A stretch of 64,000 nt of DNA, taken from assembly GCF_017815515.1 (NCBI RefSeq), contig NZ_CP072611.1:1736001-1800000 (forward strand), given 5' to 3'. Below are positions 43,387-53,637 of the stretch, piece by piece; position 1 is the first letter of the stretch; each line of letters begins with the position of its first letter. The position numbers and the translations under genes are program-made. The DNA comes from Aureimonas populi (lineage in GTDB: Bacteria > Pseudomonadota > Alphaproteobacteria > Rhizobiales > Rhizobiaceae). Below the pieces are notes generated by a model. It was given only the letters and a program-made list of their open reading frames with translations. It did no database searches and was not told the origin of the DNA.

Positions 43387-44472
43387 ATGACAGCCAGGTT
43401 CGCCGCGCTCGCCGCGCTTCTCGCCACCGCAACGCCCGCGCTCGCGCAGGACAATGTCGTCAACGTCTTCAACTGGTCGGACTATATCGACGAGAGCGTC
43501 CTTCAGGAGTTCACGGCCGAGACCGGCATCCGCGTGGTCTACGACGTGTACGATTCCAACGAGATCCTGGAGACGCGGCTACTGGCCGGCTCCTCGGGCT
43601 ACGATGTGGTGGTGCCCTCGGCCGAATATATGGGCCGGCAGATCGAGGCCGGCATCTTCCAGCCGCTCGACCGCTCCAAGCTGACGAACCTGGGGAACAT
43701 GTGGCCATTGATCGAGGAGCGCACGGCGCTCTACGACCCGGACAACGCCCATTCTGTCAACTACATGTGGGGCACCACCGGCATCGGCTACAACACGCGG
43801 CGCGTCGCCGAGCTGCTGCCCGACGCGCCGCTCGATTCCTGGGCGCTGGTCTTCGACCCGGCCAATGCCGAGGTGCTCAGCCAGTGCGGCATCGACCTCC
43901 TGGATTCGCCGGGCGAGATCTATCCGCCCGCGCTCGCCTATCTCGGCCTCGATCCCGATTCCCGCGATCCCGAGGATCTGGAGCGGGCGCAGGAGCTGCT
44001 GGCCTCGATCCGCCCCTTCATCCGCCGCTTCCACTCCTCCGAATACATCAACGCGCTGGCCAATGGCGACATCTGCGTGGCCGTGGGCTTCTCCGGCGAT
44101 GTCTTCCAGGCGCGCGACCGCGCCGAGGAGGCCGGCAACGGCGTCGAGATCGGCTATTCGATCCCCAAGGAGGGCGCCCTGATGTGGTTCGACCAGATGG
44201 CGATCCCGGCCGACGCGCCGCATGTGGACGCCGCCCACCAGTTCATCGACTTCATGATGCGGCCCGACATCATCGCCCGCTCCACGGACTATGTGGTCTA
44301 TGCCAACGGCAACCTCGCCTCGCAGGAGCTGATCGACCCCGAGATCCTGAGCGACCCGGCCGTCTACCCGGACGAGGCGACGCTGGAGACCCTGTTCATC
44401 AAGCTGCCCTACGACGCGCGCACCCAGCGCCTCGTGACGCGGAACTTCCAGAGCCTGAAGACCGGCCGCTGA
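43387..44472 (+). CDS. potF: Putrescine-binding periplasmic protein
   Basis: 361 residues with a Sec signal peptide (MTARFAALAALLATATPALA, cut before QDNVV). The mature protein begins VVNVFNWSDYIDESVLQEFT, the typical PotD/PotF opening, then YDVVVPSAEYMGRQIEAG, WGTTGIGYNTRR, and VCAVGFSGD-like ICVAVGFSGDVFQARDRA. It binds putrescine or a similar polyamine in the periplasm for the ABC importer encoded next. It is 13 bases ahead of potG. Confidence 0.94.
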   Translation: MTARFAALAALLATATPALAQDNVVNVFNWSDYIDESVLQEFTAETGIRVVYDVYDSNEILETRLLAGSSGYDVVVPSAEYMGRQIEAGIFQPLDRSKLTNLGNMWPLIEERTALYDPDNAHSVNYMWGTTGIGYNTRRVAELLPDAPLDSWALVFDPANAEVLSQCGIDLLDSPGEIYPPALAYLGLDPDSRDPEDLERAQELLASIRPFIRRFHSSEYINALANGDICVAVGFSGDVFQARDRAEEAGNGVEIGYSIPKEGALMWFDQMAIPADAPHVDAAHQFIDFMMRPDIIARSTDYVVYANGNLASQELIDPEILSDPAVYPDEATLETLFIKLPYDARTQRLVTRNFQSLKTGR

Positions 44473-44485
44473 GCGGGGCGCCGGC

Positions 44486-45637
44486 ATGACCGCCCCGCAG
44501 AAGTCGCTCGGCAATATCCGGCGCAATTTCGAGCCCTGGAACGATCCGGCGCAAGCCCCGCTGATCGAGTTCGACCGCGTGACCAAGCGCTTCGGCGAGG
44601 CGGTGGCGGTGGACGACCTGTCGCTGCGCGTCTTCACGCGCGAGTTCTTCGCGCTGCTCGGGCCTTCCGGCTGCGGCAAGTCCACGCTCCTGCGCATGCT
44701 GGCGGGCTTCGAGGAGCCGACGAGCGGCGATATCCGCCTGTCCGGCCAGAGCTTGAAAGGCGTGCCGCCGCACCGGCGCCCGCTCAACATGATGTTCCAG
44801 TCCTACGCGCTGTTCCCGCATATGAGCGTGGAGAAGAACGTCGCCTTCGGGCTGCGGCAGGACGGCATGGGGCGGGCCGAGATCGAGGCGCGGGTGGCCG
44901 AGATGCTCAAGCTGGTGAAGCTGGAGCGCTACGCCAGGCGCAAGCCCCAGCAGCTCTCCGGTGGCCAGCAGCAGCGCGTGGCGCTGGCGCGCTCGCTCGC
45001 CAAGAGGCCCAAGGTGCTGCTTCTGGACGAGCCGCTGGGTGCGCTCGACAAGAAGCTGCGCGAGGAGACGCAGTTCGAGCTGATGGACCTCCAGCAGGAG
45101 CTGGGCCTCACCTTCGTGGTCGTCACGCACGACCAGGAGGAGGCGATGACCATGTCCGACCGCATCGCGGTGATGCGCGAGGGACGCGTGGCGCAGGTCG
45201 CCACGCCCGCCGTGCTCTACGAGGCGCCCGGCAGCCGCTACGTGGCCGATTTCGTCGGCACGGTCTCGATCCTCGAAGGCACCGTTACCGCCGCGGGGGA
45301 GGGGCGCGTACGGCTGGAGGCGGACGGTGCGGTGCTGGAGACGCTGAGCGAACATGCCCTGGCGCCCGGCGACAAGGCCGCCTTCGCCATCCGGCCGGAA
45401 AAGGTTCGCCTCTCCAAGCAGGCCCCGGCGAACACGGCCGTCAACGCGCTTCGCGGGCAGGTCTGGGACATCGCCTATCTCGGCGACGTGACCCTTTTCA
45501 ACGTCCGGCTCGCCAGCGGCGCCATCCTGCGCGCCACGGTCATCAACGCCGCGCGCGTGGCGCAGGAGCAGATCGCCTGGGAGGACGAGGTCTGGCTCAC
45601 CTTCTCGCCCGACGCGGGCGTCATCCTGAAGGACTGA
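44486..45637 (+). CDS. potG: Polyamine ABC transporter ATP-binding protein
   Basis: 383 residues. Walker A GPSGCGKST (about residue 62), Q-loop FQSYALFPHMSVEKN, signature LSGGQQQRVALARSL, Walker B LLLDEPLGALD, H-loop VTHDQEEAMT, and a C-terminal TOBE-like regulatory region with FAIRPEKVRL. It powers import through PotH/PotI. The gene lies in the order F-G-H-I, 5 bases before potH. Confidence 0.96.
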   Translation: MTAPQKSLGNIRRNFEPWNDPAQAPLIEFDRVTKRFGEAVAVDDLSLRVFTREFFALLGPSGCGKSTLLRMLAGFEEPTSGDIRLSGQSLKGVPPHRRPLNMMFQSYALFPHMSVEKNVAFGLRQDGMGRAEIEARVAEMLKLVKLERYARRKPQQLSGGQQQRVALARSLAKRPKVLLLDEPLGALDKKLREETQFELMDLQQELGLTFVVVTHDQEEAMTMSDRIAVMREGRVAQVATPAVLYEAPGSRYVADFVGTVSILEGTVTAAGEGRVRLEADGAVLETLSEHALAPGDKAAFAIRPEKVRLSKQAPANTAVNALRGQVWDIAYLGDVTLFNVRLASGAILRATVINAARVAQEQIAWEDEVWLTFSPDAGVILKD

Positions 45638-45642
45638 CGAAA

Positions 45643-46560
45643 ATGGCGGAAGACGGCGGGGCGGGCGGCAGGATCGGGCGGGCGGTGTCGCGCCGGCTGG
45701 CGATCGCGATCCCCTATCTCTGGCTTCTCGGCCTCTTCCTCGTGCCGTTCCTGTTCGTCTTCAAGATATCGCTGTCGGAGACGAGCTACGGCCAGCCCCC
45801 CTACGCGCCGGTCTTCGCTCTCGACAGCCTGGCGGGCCTGTGGGCCGATATCCGCCAGCTCTCCTTCGACAATTACGCCTGGCTGTTCTCGGACCGGCTC
45901 TATCTCGACGCCTATCTGTCGAGCCTTCGCATCGCGGCCATCTCGACCGTTCTGGCGCTGATGATCGGCTATCCGCTGGCCTATGCCATGGCCCGGTCAC
46001 CCGCCGGCTGGCGGCCCATCCTCGTCATGCTGGTGATCCTGCCCTTCTGGACGAGCTTCCTCATCCGCGTCTATGCCTGGATCGGCATCCTGCGCCCGGA
46101 GGGCTACCTCAACCAGTTCCTTCTCTGGACGGGCCTCATCTCCTCGCCGCTGTCGATCCTCAATACGGAGACGGCGGTCTATATCGGCATCGTCTACTCC
46201 TACCTGCCCTTCATGGTGCTGCCGATCTATGCCAGCCTGGAGCGGATGGACGGGCGGCTGATCGAGGCGGCGGGCGATCTGGGATGCCCGCCCTGGCGCG
46301 CCTTCTGGGCCATCACCCTGCCCCTGTCGGTGCCCGGCATCATCGCGGGCGCCTTCCTCGTCTTCATCCCGGCCGTGGGGGAGTTCGTCATTCCCGACCT
46401 GCTCGGCGGTTCGCAGACCCTCATGGTCGGCAAGGTGCTGTGGGACGAGTTCTTCGCCAATCGCGACTGGCCGGTCGCCTCGGCGGTGGCGATCCTGCTT
46501 CTGATCCTCCTGGTCGCGCCCATGGTGGCGCTCCAGCGCTACAGGGACCGGGCGGTATGA
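45643..46560 (+). CDS. potH: Putrescine ABC transporter permease PotH
   Basis: 305 residues with six membrane segments, the first at about residues 15-40 (LAIAIPYLWLLGLFLVPFLF). The EAA loop that contacts the ATPase is seen in IEAAGDLGCPPWRAFWAITL (about residue 207), and a PAVGEFVIPDLLGG segment follows, as in PotB/PotH permeases. The stop overlaps the potI start (ATGA, 46557-46560). Confidence 0.95.
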   Translation: MAEDGGAGGRIGRAVSRRLAIAIPYLWLLGLFLVPFLFVFKISLSETSYGQPPYAPVFALDSLAGLWADIRQLSFDNYAWLFSDRLYLDAYLSSLRIAAISTVLALMIGYPLAYAMARSPAGWRPILVMLVILPFWTSFLIRVYAWIGILRPEGYLNQFLLWTGLISSPLSILNTETAVYIGIVYSYLPFMVLPIYASLERMDGRLIEAAGDLGCPPWRAFWAITLPLSVPGIIAGAFLVFIPAVGEFVIPDLLGGSQTLMVGKVLWDEFFANRDWPVASAVAILLLILLVAPMVALQRYRDRAV

Positions 46561-47378
46561 ACAGGCTTTCGCCCTTCAATGTGGTCTCTCTGGTGGTGGG
46601 CTTCGCCTTCCTCTACGTGCCGATCCTGCTTCTGGTCGTCTATTCCTTCAACGCCTCGCGCCTCGTCACGGTCTGGGGCGGGTTCTCGACGCAATGGTAC
46701 TCGGCGCTCTGGCGCAACCAGCAGTTCCTGGACGCGGCCTTCGTGACGCTGCGCGTGGCGCTACTTTCGGCGAGCGTGGCCACGGTGCTGGGCACGCTGG
46801 CGGCGCTGGCGCTGGTGCGGCACGCCGATTTCAGGGGCAAGCTCCTGTTCTCGGGCATGATCTTCGCGCCGCTCGTCATGCCGGAGGTCATCACCGGCCT
46901 GTCGCTGCTCCTGCTCTTCGTCTCGATCGGTTTCGACCGGGGCTTCTGGACGGTGACGCTCGCCCACATCACCTTTTCCATGTGTTTCGTGGCCGTGGTC
47001 GTGCAGTCGCGTCTCATCTCCTTCGACCGCAGCCTGGAGGAGGCCGCGCAGGATCTCGGCTGCCCGCCGTGGAAGGCGTTCCTGGTCATCACCCTGCCGG
47101 TGATCTGGCCGGCGGTTGCGGCCGGCTGGATGCTGGCCTTCACCCTCTCGCTCGACGATCTGGTGATCGCCAGCTTCACCTCGGGGCCGGGCGCCACCAC
47201 GCTGCCCATGCGCATCTACAGCCAGGTGCGGCTCGGCGTGACGCCGGAGATCAACGCCATCTCCACCATCCTCATCGCCATCGTGGCAAGCGGGGTCATC
47301 GCCGCCACCATCGTCACCAAGCGCGCCGAAGTGCGCCGCCTGCGGGATGAAAGGCTGGCGGCGGCCGAGAATTCCTAG
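46557..47378 (+). CDS. potI: Putrescine ABC transporter permease PotI
   Basis: 273 residues with six membrane segments, starting VVSLVVGFAFLYVPILLLVV with the YSFNAS motif after the first. The EAA loop is EEAAQDLGCPPWKAFLVITL, followed by FTLSLDDLVIASFTSGPGAT, typical of PotC/PotI. It completes the importer. The 3' end overlaps the convergent secreted-protein gene by 4 bases. Confidence 0.95.
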   Translation: MNRLSPFNVVSLVVGFAFLYVPILLLVVYSFNASRLVTVWGGFSTQWYSALWRNQQFLDAAFVTLRVALLSASVATVLGTLAALALVRHADFRGKLLFSGMIFAPLVMPEVITGLSLLLLFVSIGFDRGFWTVTLAHITFSMCFVAVVVQSRLISFDRSLEEAAQDLGCPPWKAFLVITLPVIWPAVAAGWMLAFTLSLDDLVIASFTSGPGATTLPMRIYSQVRLGVTPEINAISTILIAIVASGVIAATIVTKRAEVRRLRDERLAAAENS

Positions 47379-48469
47379 CCCGAACAGCCGCAGGCTTCGC
47401 CATGGGCCGCTTCGATGGCGTCTATGGTGCCGTGCAGCGCGGCGCTGAGAGGGTCGGCGGCGCCCTTCTCGGCAGCCATGAGGTAGTCCAGCGCCTCGAG
47501 GTCCGACAAGGCCTGCATCGTGGCCGGACCCACCCGCGCATCCTGAATGCCGCTCTGGTCGAAACGCGCCTTCAGATGGGACAGGCGGGTCAGCACGGGC
47601 CGTGAATGAAGCGACGGGTTCCCCAGCACACCGCGCCGGGCCGGTGCGAGGAAGCCGGCGCGCTCGGCGCTGGCCACCAAAACGTTGATCGCCCCGAGGG
47701 TCTCGCGCTCGTCGGCCAGCCGGAAGGGCGGCGTCTCGGCCAGGGCCGGCAGGTCGGGATCGCCCTGGCCCTCGGAGACCTGCGTGTTGCCGGCATCGCG
47801 CGCGGCAAGCCGCACCGGCTCCTCGGCCTTCGGCGGCTCGCGCAGGCCGGTATCCAGCGCCAGGCGCAAGCCCGCGATGGCCGGCTCGCCGGGCCGGTCC
47901 GCCGGCGCGAAGCGCGGCAGGGGCGCGGGCGCCATGGCGCCAAGGGCGGCCGCAAGGCTCCGCGCGGCCACGAGCCTCTGGTCCCGGACGTCCTCGGCCA
48001 GCCGGACGGGCGAGGGCGCGCCGCGCGCCGCATATTCGCGCAACGTGCCAAGATAGTTCGCCACGCCCGCGCAAAGGAACGGGGTTTCCCCTTGGCCCAG
48101 ATAGTCGCCCAGATCCTCGCGGATGCGCCCGGCGATCCAGCGCGTGTCGGCGTTGGTGGCAAAGCTCGTGCGGCCCTGCCGCCGGGCGAGGGCCTCGGCG
48201 GCGCGGCGCGTGCGCTGCGCGCCGGGCTCCGCGCCCTGCCGGGGGGCGGTGAAGATCATCCGGCCGGGCAGGCCGGGGTCGGTTTCGCCGATGGCGTTGC
48301 CCGCCGCCTTCAGGGCCGCGAACTCGCCCGTCTCGATGGCGCGCAGCCTGGAATGGTAGTCTTTCGTGCAGCTCGCCTCCTGCGCGAGGGCCGGCGAGGC
48401 GCCCGCCGTCAGGAGGAGCGCCAGAAGAAGCGGGCGAAGCGCGCGGGACCGCAGGGGCGAGGACATCAT
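47375..48469 (-). CDS. Secreted hypothetical protein
   Basis: 364 residues with a clear Sec signal peptide (ALRPLLLALLLTAGASPALA, cut before QEASC). The mature part has an early ASCTKDYHSRLRAIETGEFA, a middle QGETPFLCAGVANYLGTLRE, and a C-terminal EAIEAAHGEACGCSG-like end (actual DAIEAAHGEACGCSG) with two close Cys residues. No family was recognised. The spaced Cys residues (one near each end and one in the middle) could form disulfides in the periplasm. It is convergent with potI, with no terminator between. Confidence 0.75.
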   Translation of the reverse strand: MMSSPLRSRALRPLLLALLLTAGASPALAQEASCTKDYHSRLRAIETGEFAALKAAGNAIGETDPGLPGRMIFTAPRQGAEPGAQRTRRAAEALARRQGRTSFATNADTRWIAGRIREDLGDYLGQGETPFLCAGVANYLGTLREYAARGAPSPVRLAEDVRDQRLVAARSLAAALGAMAPAPLPRFAPADRPGEPAIAGLRLALDTGLREPPKAEEPVRLAARDAGNTQVSEGQGDPDLPALAETPPFRLADERETLGAINVLVASAERAGFLAPARRGVLGNPSLHSRPVLTRLSHLKARFDQSGIQDARVGPATMQALSDLEALDYLMAAEKGAADPLSAALHGTIDAIEAAHGEACGCSG

Positions 48470-48506
48470 GGTCGGGCTGCCTTGGCATGGCGGCCGGGGC
48501 CGCCGC

Positions 48507-50387
48507 TCAGATCGGCCGTTCGCCGTCCGCGACGATAACGGTGGGGTTCGGCCATTCCCCCTGCATCCTGAACCCGATCTCTTGCGATGGGGTGAATCCC
48601 GCCTCGCTCTCTCCCTCCTCCTGCGGCCGGAACGTGCCGGTCACGAAAAGCTGATCGTCGAGAACGGAGAAGAAGCCGGTGGCCTCGATGCGGCCGGCGG
48701 CGTTCTCGACCGAAAGGCCCTCGAGGTTGACGTAAGGCCCGCGAGAGCGCAGGCGCGCCTCGATGGAGGAGAAGGGCACGGGGGCGGCGTCCGTCTCGAG
48801 GCGCAGCGTGCTCTGCCCGGCTTCCGCGAGGCGAGGGGAGAACCCGGCGATCTGCCCCTGGGAGACCGAAAGGCGCGAGGCCACCTCGCCCTCCCGCAGG
48901 ATGTTCGTCCAGTTGGTGATCGGGGCCGCCACGTCGGCCGTCAGGCTGGCGCGGCCGGAAAGGCCGAGCGTGCCCAGATCGAGCAGCCCCGCGAGCCCCG
49001 CCGCATCGACCCCGGCCAGCTCGATGCGCCCGCGCCCGAACGGCCGCGCGCCCGTCAGGTCGAGGGAGAGGCGCGCCTGGGCCCGCCCGCCCAGAAGCTC
49101 GGCATCGCCGATGTCGAGAAGCCCCTGGCCGCGCGCGAATTTCAGCGTGGCCGCAAACTGCTGCAACGGCAGGCCGCTGAAGCCGCCCTCCGTCGCCGAC
49201 AGGCGCAGGTCGAGATCGAAATCGCCGATGAAGGCGACGGGTATGGGGCGCTGGTAATCGAGCGCGTGGCGTGGATAGGGCGCCACCGCCTGCGCGAAAC
49301 GGTCGAAGTCGAGGCGCGGGAAGGCGAGCGTGCCAGAGAGCGTGGGCCGCCCCTCCTTGTCGAAGGACATCTCCAGCGCGCCCTGTCCCCGTTGCTCGCC
49401 GAGGCCCACCTGCGCCGATGGCAGCGTCATTTCCGACCCCTCCAGCCGGATGCGCGTGTCGAGCGACATCGGGCCGATATCGGGCAGGCGCGAGGTCTCC
49501 CGGCCGAGCCAGGTGGCCGCGCGGGTGGGAGAGGGCACGGACAGCGACAACTGGCCGTCGAGGCCGAGGCGTTCGCCCCCGGTGCCGGTGCCCGCGAAGC
49601 TTGCCCGCAGGGGCGGGGCGGAGAGGCTGAGCGACAGCTCGCTCGCGCCGCCCTCCAGGAAAGCGGCGGGCGTCCTGGCGCGGAACGCTATTTCGGTCGG
49701 CTCGCCTCGCCACACGAAGCTGCCCGCCAGCTCCGCCGGCGCGTCGCGGGCCGGCCAGTCGAGGCGCAGCGCCACATTGGTGATGCCCAGCGAGCCGTCC
49801 TTCGGCCGGAAAGTGCCCTCGCGCAGCTCGACGGAGCGGATGCCCTCGAAACGGCCGAGGAGGTCTCGCGCGAAGTCGAGCGCCGGATTGCCGGGCCCCG
49901 CCTCGCCCGCGCCATCGGCCTCGGCGCTGGCGGGGGGGCTCGCCGCCGTGGCCGCGCCCGGGCTCGTGCCGGCCTGTTCCGGCGCAGCCTCGGGATAGGC
50001 CAGCGAGGGACGCAAGAGGATCAGCCGCCCGATATCGGTTCGCCCCAGCAGTGCGTCCAGAAGGTCGAATTCGGCCTGCACTCCCTCGATGCGCAGGATC
50101 GGCCCGCCATCGTCGGCCCCGATGCGCACGCTGGAAAGGGTCAGCAGCGGGGAGGGAAGCAGGCTGAACTGGGCGGTGCCGTCCACGATCACCGGCTCGC
50201 CCGTCAGCTCCGAAAGGCGGGCCTCGAGATCGGCCTGCGCGCCCGCCGCGTTCAGCGAGAAGGACGATGCGCCCGCAATCCACGCGGCGGCGATGACGGC
50301 CAGGACGAGCGCCGGGATGAGGGCCAGGAGCGCGATGCGCCCGCGCCTCGTCGCGTGTCGTTCACCGGTCGGCATGTCTTCGGCCAT
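48507..50387 (-). CDS. AsmA-family protein
   Basis: 626 residues with a single N-terminal membrane anchor (about 17-38, RIALLALIPALVLAVIAAAW). The rest is periplasmic and rich in beta-strand repeats. The AsmA-like start follows the anchor: ADLEARLSELTGEPVIVDGT, FSLLPSPLLTLSSVRIG, and the C-terminal domain has GRASLTADVAAPITNWTN and GQIAGFSPRLAEAG. AsmA-like proteins are linked to outer-membrane lipid transport and assembly. The next gene downstream (47375-48469) is 37 bases away on the same strand. Confidence 0.85.
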   Translation of the reverse strand: MAEDMPTGERHATRRGRIALLALIPALVLAVIAAAWIAGASSFSLNAAGAQADLEARLSELTGEPVIVDGTAQFSLLPSPLLTLSSVRIGADDGGPILRIEGVQAEFDLLDALLGRTDIGRLILLRPSLAYPEAAPEQAGTSPGAATAASPPASAEADGAGEAGPGNPALDFARDLLGRFEGIRSVELREGTFRPKDGSLGITNVALRLDWPARDAPAELAGSFVWRGEPTEIAFRARTPAAFLEGGASELSLSLSAPPLRASFAGTGTGGERLGLDGQLSLSVPSPTRAATWLGRETSRLPDIGPMSLDTRIRLEGSEMTLPSAQVGLGEQRGQGALEMSFDKEGRPTLSGTLAFPRLDFDRFAQAVAPYPRHALDYQRPIPVAFIGDFDLDLRLSATEGGFSGLPLQQFAATLKFARGQGLLDIGDAELLGGRAQARLSLDLTGARPFGRGRIELAGVDAAGLAGLLDLGTLGLSGRASLTADVAAPITNWTNILREGEVASRLSVSQGQIAGFSPRLAEAGQSTLRLETDAAPVPFSSIEARLRSRGPYVNLEGLSVENAAGRIEATGFFSVLDDQLFVTGTFRPQEEGESEAGFTPSQEIGFRMQGEWPNPTVIVADGERPI

Positions 50388-50565
50388 CGGGGGATGCGGG
50401 CTCCTGGCTTGGGAGTTGGCGGCCGGACACGCGAAGCGCGGGCGGCGGGAGCGCCAAGGTAACGGGAGAGGGCGGCGCTGGAAAGCGAGCCCAGGCCTTG
50501 GAGGGGAAGCGCGATGATGAACACGCCCGATGGCGCCATCAAGGCGAGGCGCGCCGGCCGATGGC

Positions 50566-53403
50566 TCAGTGCGCCAGAACGCGCTGGGCCGGGAAGGTGA
50601 TCTCGATCAGCGTCCCTTCCCCCGGGGTGGAGGCGATGCGGAACTGGGCGCGGTTGGCCTCCACCATCGCCTTGGTCAGGGGCAGGCCGAGCCCGGTGCC
50701 GTCGCCGCGCTCCTTGCTGGCGCTGTTGACCTGCTGGAAGGGCGTGAGCGCGATCTCGATCTCCCGGTCCGTCATGCCGATGCCGCTGTCGCGGAAGCGC
50801 AGAGCCACCTCGCCATCCTGCCCGTAGCTGGTGGAGGCGACGATCTGCCCGCCGGAGGGCGTGAAGCGGATCGCGTTGGACAGGAGGTTGAGCGCGATCT
50901 GGCGCAGCGAACGCCGGTCGGCCACAACGGCGGGAATGTCGGCCGGCAGGTTGGAGCGCACGATGACGCGCTCGCGATTGGCCTGCGGCTGCATCAGCGA
51001 GACGACCTCGCTGACCACTTCGTTCAGCGACACGGCCTCGAAGGCCATCTCCACCTTGCCCGCCTCGATCTTGGAGATGTCGAGCAGGTCGTTCACGAGG
51101 TCGAGCACGTGATGGCCCGAGCGCTTGATGTCGCCCAGATACTCCATGTAGCGCTCATGGCCGAGCGGCCCGTAGGTCTCCGAGACCATCACGTCGGCGA
51201 AGCCGATGATGGCGTTGAGCGGCGTGCGAAGCTCGTGGCTGATATTGGCGAGGAAGCGGCTCTTGTGCAGGCTCGCATCCTCGGCCTGCCGGCGCGCCGC
51301 CACCAGCTCCGCCTCCACCTGCTTCCAATGCGCCATGTCGCGCAGCACCACGCACCAGCCGCGCTCGCCCGACAGGCGCCCCACCGTGACGAAGAGCGGA
51401 ATGGTGCCGCGCCCGGCCACCTCCGCCGTCACCTCGCGCCCGTCGTTGAGGATGCCGGCCAGCCCCTCCTCGCGCATCGCGTCGAGATAGTCGCGCGCGC
51501 TGCGCCGGCTTTCGGGCGCGAGGAGATCGGCGAAATGCGCGCCTTCCAGATTGCCCTCCGAAGCGCCGAACATGGCCTCGGCCGAGCCGTTCATGGAGCG
51601 GATATGCCCCTCCGGGTCGAGCAGGAGAACGCCGTCCGTCGCGGTGTCGAGAACGGCGCGAAGCTCCTCCACCTCCTCGCGCAGATGCTCCGCATCGCCC
51701 TCGCCAGGCTCCGGCGTCGCCGGCTGGAAGGTGAAGATCAGGCAGGAGCGCGCGGAAAGGGTGAGGCGGCGCATCTGCACGCGTGCGCGGACCTGCGAGC
51801 CATCGGCGCGGCGAAGGCCGAGATCGGGCGCATCCTCGCCCTCGCTCCCCTCCACGAACAGCGCGTCGATGCCGCCGGCCGCGCGCAGCGCCTCGACATT
51901 GCCGTAGAGGGTGAAGTCGAGAAATTCCTCGCTGGCGAAGACGATTTCCCCCCGCAGCTCCACCAGCACGGGAAGGGGAATGGCGCTAAGGAGCGCCAGC
52001 GCGTCGGCCGGCAGGCCCGGCGCGGCCTCGCGCGGGGCGGGCGCGGGCGCCTCCGCACCCGGCGCAAGCTCCTGCCCGATGGCGTGGAAGGCGTCCCGCT
52101 CGGCCGGCGAAAGGAGGTCGCGCGCCCGGCGGCGCTCGTCCATGCGCTTGCGGGCGGGCGCTTCCTCCTCGCCGGGCGGCTCGCTGCGGCGGCCGAAGGG
52201 CAGCTCCGGCACCATCGGCTCCTGCGCCTCTCGCGCAAAAGCCTCGAGCAGCGCTTCGGTCTCCTCCGGCGAGTCCGCCTCCTCCCACAGGCCGCTGGAC
52301 AGCATTTGCCCGATGCCCTCGGGATCGGCCACGCTTTCGGCCGGCCGTACCACGCCGAAGCCGCGAAACCCCTCGAACACGCGCTCGCGGCCGTAGACGG
52401 GCAGGGCGGCCAGCTCCACCGGCACCTTCCGGTCCGTGCCCTGCACGGGCCACAGGACGGTGCGCCCCGCAAAGGTCTCGCGCCGCTCCAGAAGGCGGCC
52501 GATCTCGCCGGTCTGGTCGAACCCGTAGGCGCGCGCCACCTCGGCGAAGGGAACCCCCTCGACATCGGATGCGAGCGGGCCGACCACGGCGGCAAGCTCG
52601 GCCGGCAGGGCGCGGAAGCATCCCGAAGCGTCGATCTGCCAGACGAAGCGCACCGGCTCGCCGTCCAGCGGCGAGGGCGCGAAGTCGGGCTCCTCGTCGC
52701 TTCCGGGCTCGCTCGCCTGATTTTCCGCCTCCTGCCGGTCGCGCCAGCGCGTCAGCAGGCTGGCGACGGGCGTGGCAGCCGCCGGTTCGGCTTCGGCCGG
52801 CGCCGCGCTTGCGGAAAGCCGCGCGAAGGCGAGTCCCGCGCCCACGCGCCAGAATTCCAGGCCCGATTCGGCCTCCCGTTCATGCGTCGCATCCGACTGG
52901 AGAAAGCGGGCAAGGGCTTCTGCGATGTCCGGTCCCGGCTCCTCCGGCCATTCCTCGGCGGCGGCCAGCGTTCCCTCGGCCGAAAGGACCGCGACGGCCG
53001 CGCCGGGCTCGCGCCGCGCCTCGGCCAGGAGGCGGGCGGCCAGCTCGACGGGTTTCTCGGGCCGGTGCATGGGAACGGGCGCGGTGAGGAGGGCGACGGG
53101 CGAAGCCGGCCCGATCACGTCCATCAGGAGATGGGCGGTCGTCCACACCTCCAGTCCCTCGGCCCCGCCCTTCAGGCGCAGCATGGCCTCGCCGTCCGCC
53201 TCGAGAATCGGCGCCACGGCGCGGATCCGCCGCCCTGCGCCCATGGCCGGCAGCGGGGTGGGCGTCTGCGCGTCGCCATGACCCTCCAGGCCCAGCAGCA
53301 CCGCGCCCATCGAGTTGGCGAAGAGGACGCCCTCCAGATCCGGCGTCAGCACCACCACGGCACGCGCGGCCTCGTTGGCGGCGCGAACCTCCTGGGAAGC
53401 CAT
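50566..53403 (-). CDS. pdhS: PAS-domain cell-cycle histidine kinase (PdhS-like)
   Basis: 945 residues from ATG 53403 (MASQEVRAANEAARAV). The N-terminal half has PAS-like regions and Glu/Pro-rich linkers, then a clear PAS domain (DTATDGVLLLDPEGHIRSMN), the linker KQVEAELVAARRQAEDASLH, acceptor box NISHELRTPLNAIIGF, and HATPase motifs NLLSNAIRF, DSGIGM and GDGTGLGLPL. The stretch from SLHKSRF to LLDISKIEAGK is typical of PdhS/PleC/DivJ kinases that act on DivK in alphaproteobacteria. About 15 further in-frame residues upstream (ending TTLDI) look related too, so a non-ATG start slightly upstream is possible. The frame to 54165 is not coding. Confidence 0.88.
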   Translation of the reverse strand: MASQEVRAANEAARAVVVLTPDLEGVLFANSMGAVLLGLEGHGDAQTPTPLPAMGAGRRIRAVAPILEADGEAMLRLKGGAEGLEVWTTAHLLMDVIGPASPVALLTAPVPMHRPEKPVELAARLLAEARREPGAAVAVLSAEGTLAAAEEWPEEPGPDIAEALARFLQSDATHEREAESGLEFWRVGAGLAFARLSASAAPAEAEPAAATPVASLLTRWRDRQEAENQASEPGSDEEPDFAPSPLDGEPVRFVWQIDASGCFRALPAELAAVVGPLASDVEGVPFAEVARAYGFDQTGEIGRLLERRETFAGRTVLWPVQGTDRKVPVELAALPVYGRERVFEGFRGFGVVRPAESVADPEGIGQMLSSGLWEEADSPEETEALLEAFAREAQEPMVPELPFGRRSEPPGEEEAPARKRMDERRRARDLLSPAERDAFHAIGQELAPGAEAPAPAPREAAPGLPADALALLSAIPLPVLVELRGEIVFASEEFLDFTLYGNVEALRAAGGIDALFVEGSEGEDAPDLGLRRADGSQVRARVQMRRLTLSARSCLIFTFQPATPEPGEGDAEHLREEVEELRAVLDTATDGVLLLDPEGHIRSMNGSAEAMFGASEGNLEGAHFADLLAPESRRSARDYLDAMREEGLAGILNDGREVTAEVAGRGTIPLFVTVGRLSGERGWCVVLRDMAHWKQVEAELVAARRQAEDASLHKSRFLANISHELRTPLNAIIGFADVMVSETYGPLGHERYMEYLGDIKRSGHHVLDLVNDLLDISKIEAGKVEMAFEAVSLNEVVSEVVSLMQPQANRERVIVRSNLPADIPAVVADRRSLRQIALNLLSNAIRFTPSGGQIVASTSYGQDGEVALRFRDSGIGMTDREIEIALTPFQQVNSASKERGDGTGLGLPLTKAMVEANRAQFRIASTPGEGTLIEITFPAQRVLAH

Positions 53404-53637
53404 GATGTCGAGCGTGGTGAGGGCCAACGCGCTCAAATCCTCTGTGCGGCCGGGCCCCGCGCCATGCGCCGGGCCGTTGGTTGATGAAACGTTAATAGGC
53501 CGTAGAGGCGAACAAATCCAGAATGATGCGGGGGCCGCGGCGGCAAACACGGCAAAAGGGTTAACGCGGCGCTCCCCGACTTGCCGGCCGTCCGGTTCCG
53601 GCTCACATTCCCGGCGGGAAACGGTGAGGAGACAGTC

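Noticed and set aside
50530..53484. 984-codon open frame on the plus strand
   Set aside because: It is the antisense shadow of the pdhS-like kinase; its sequence is rich in Arg, Gly and His with no domain.
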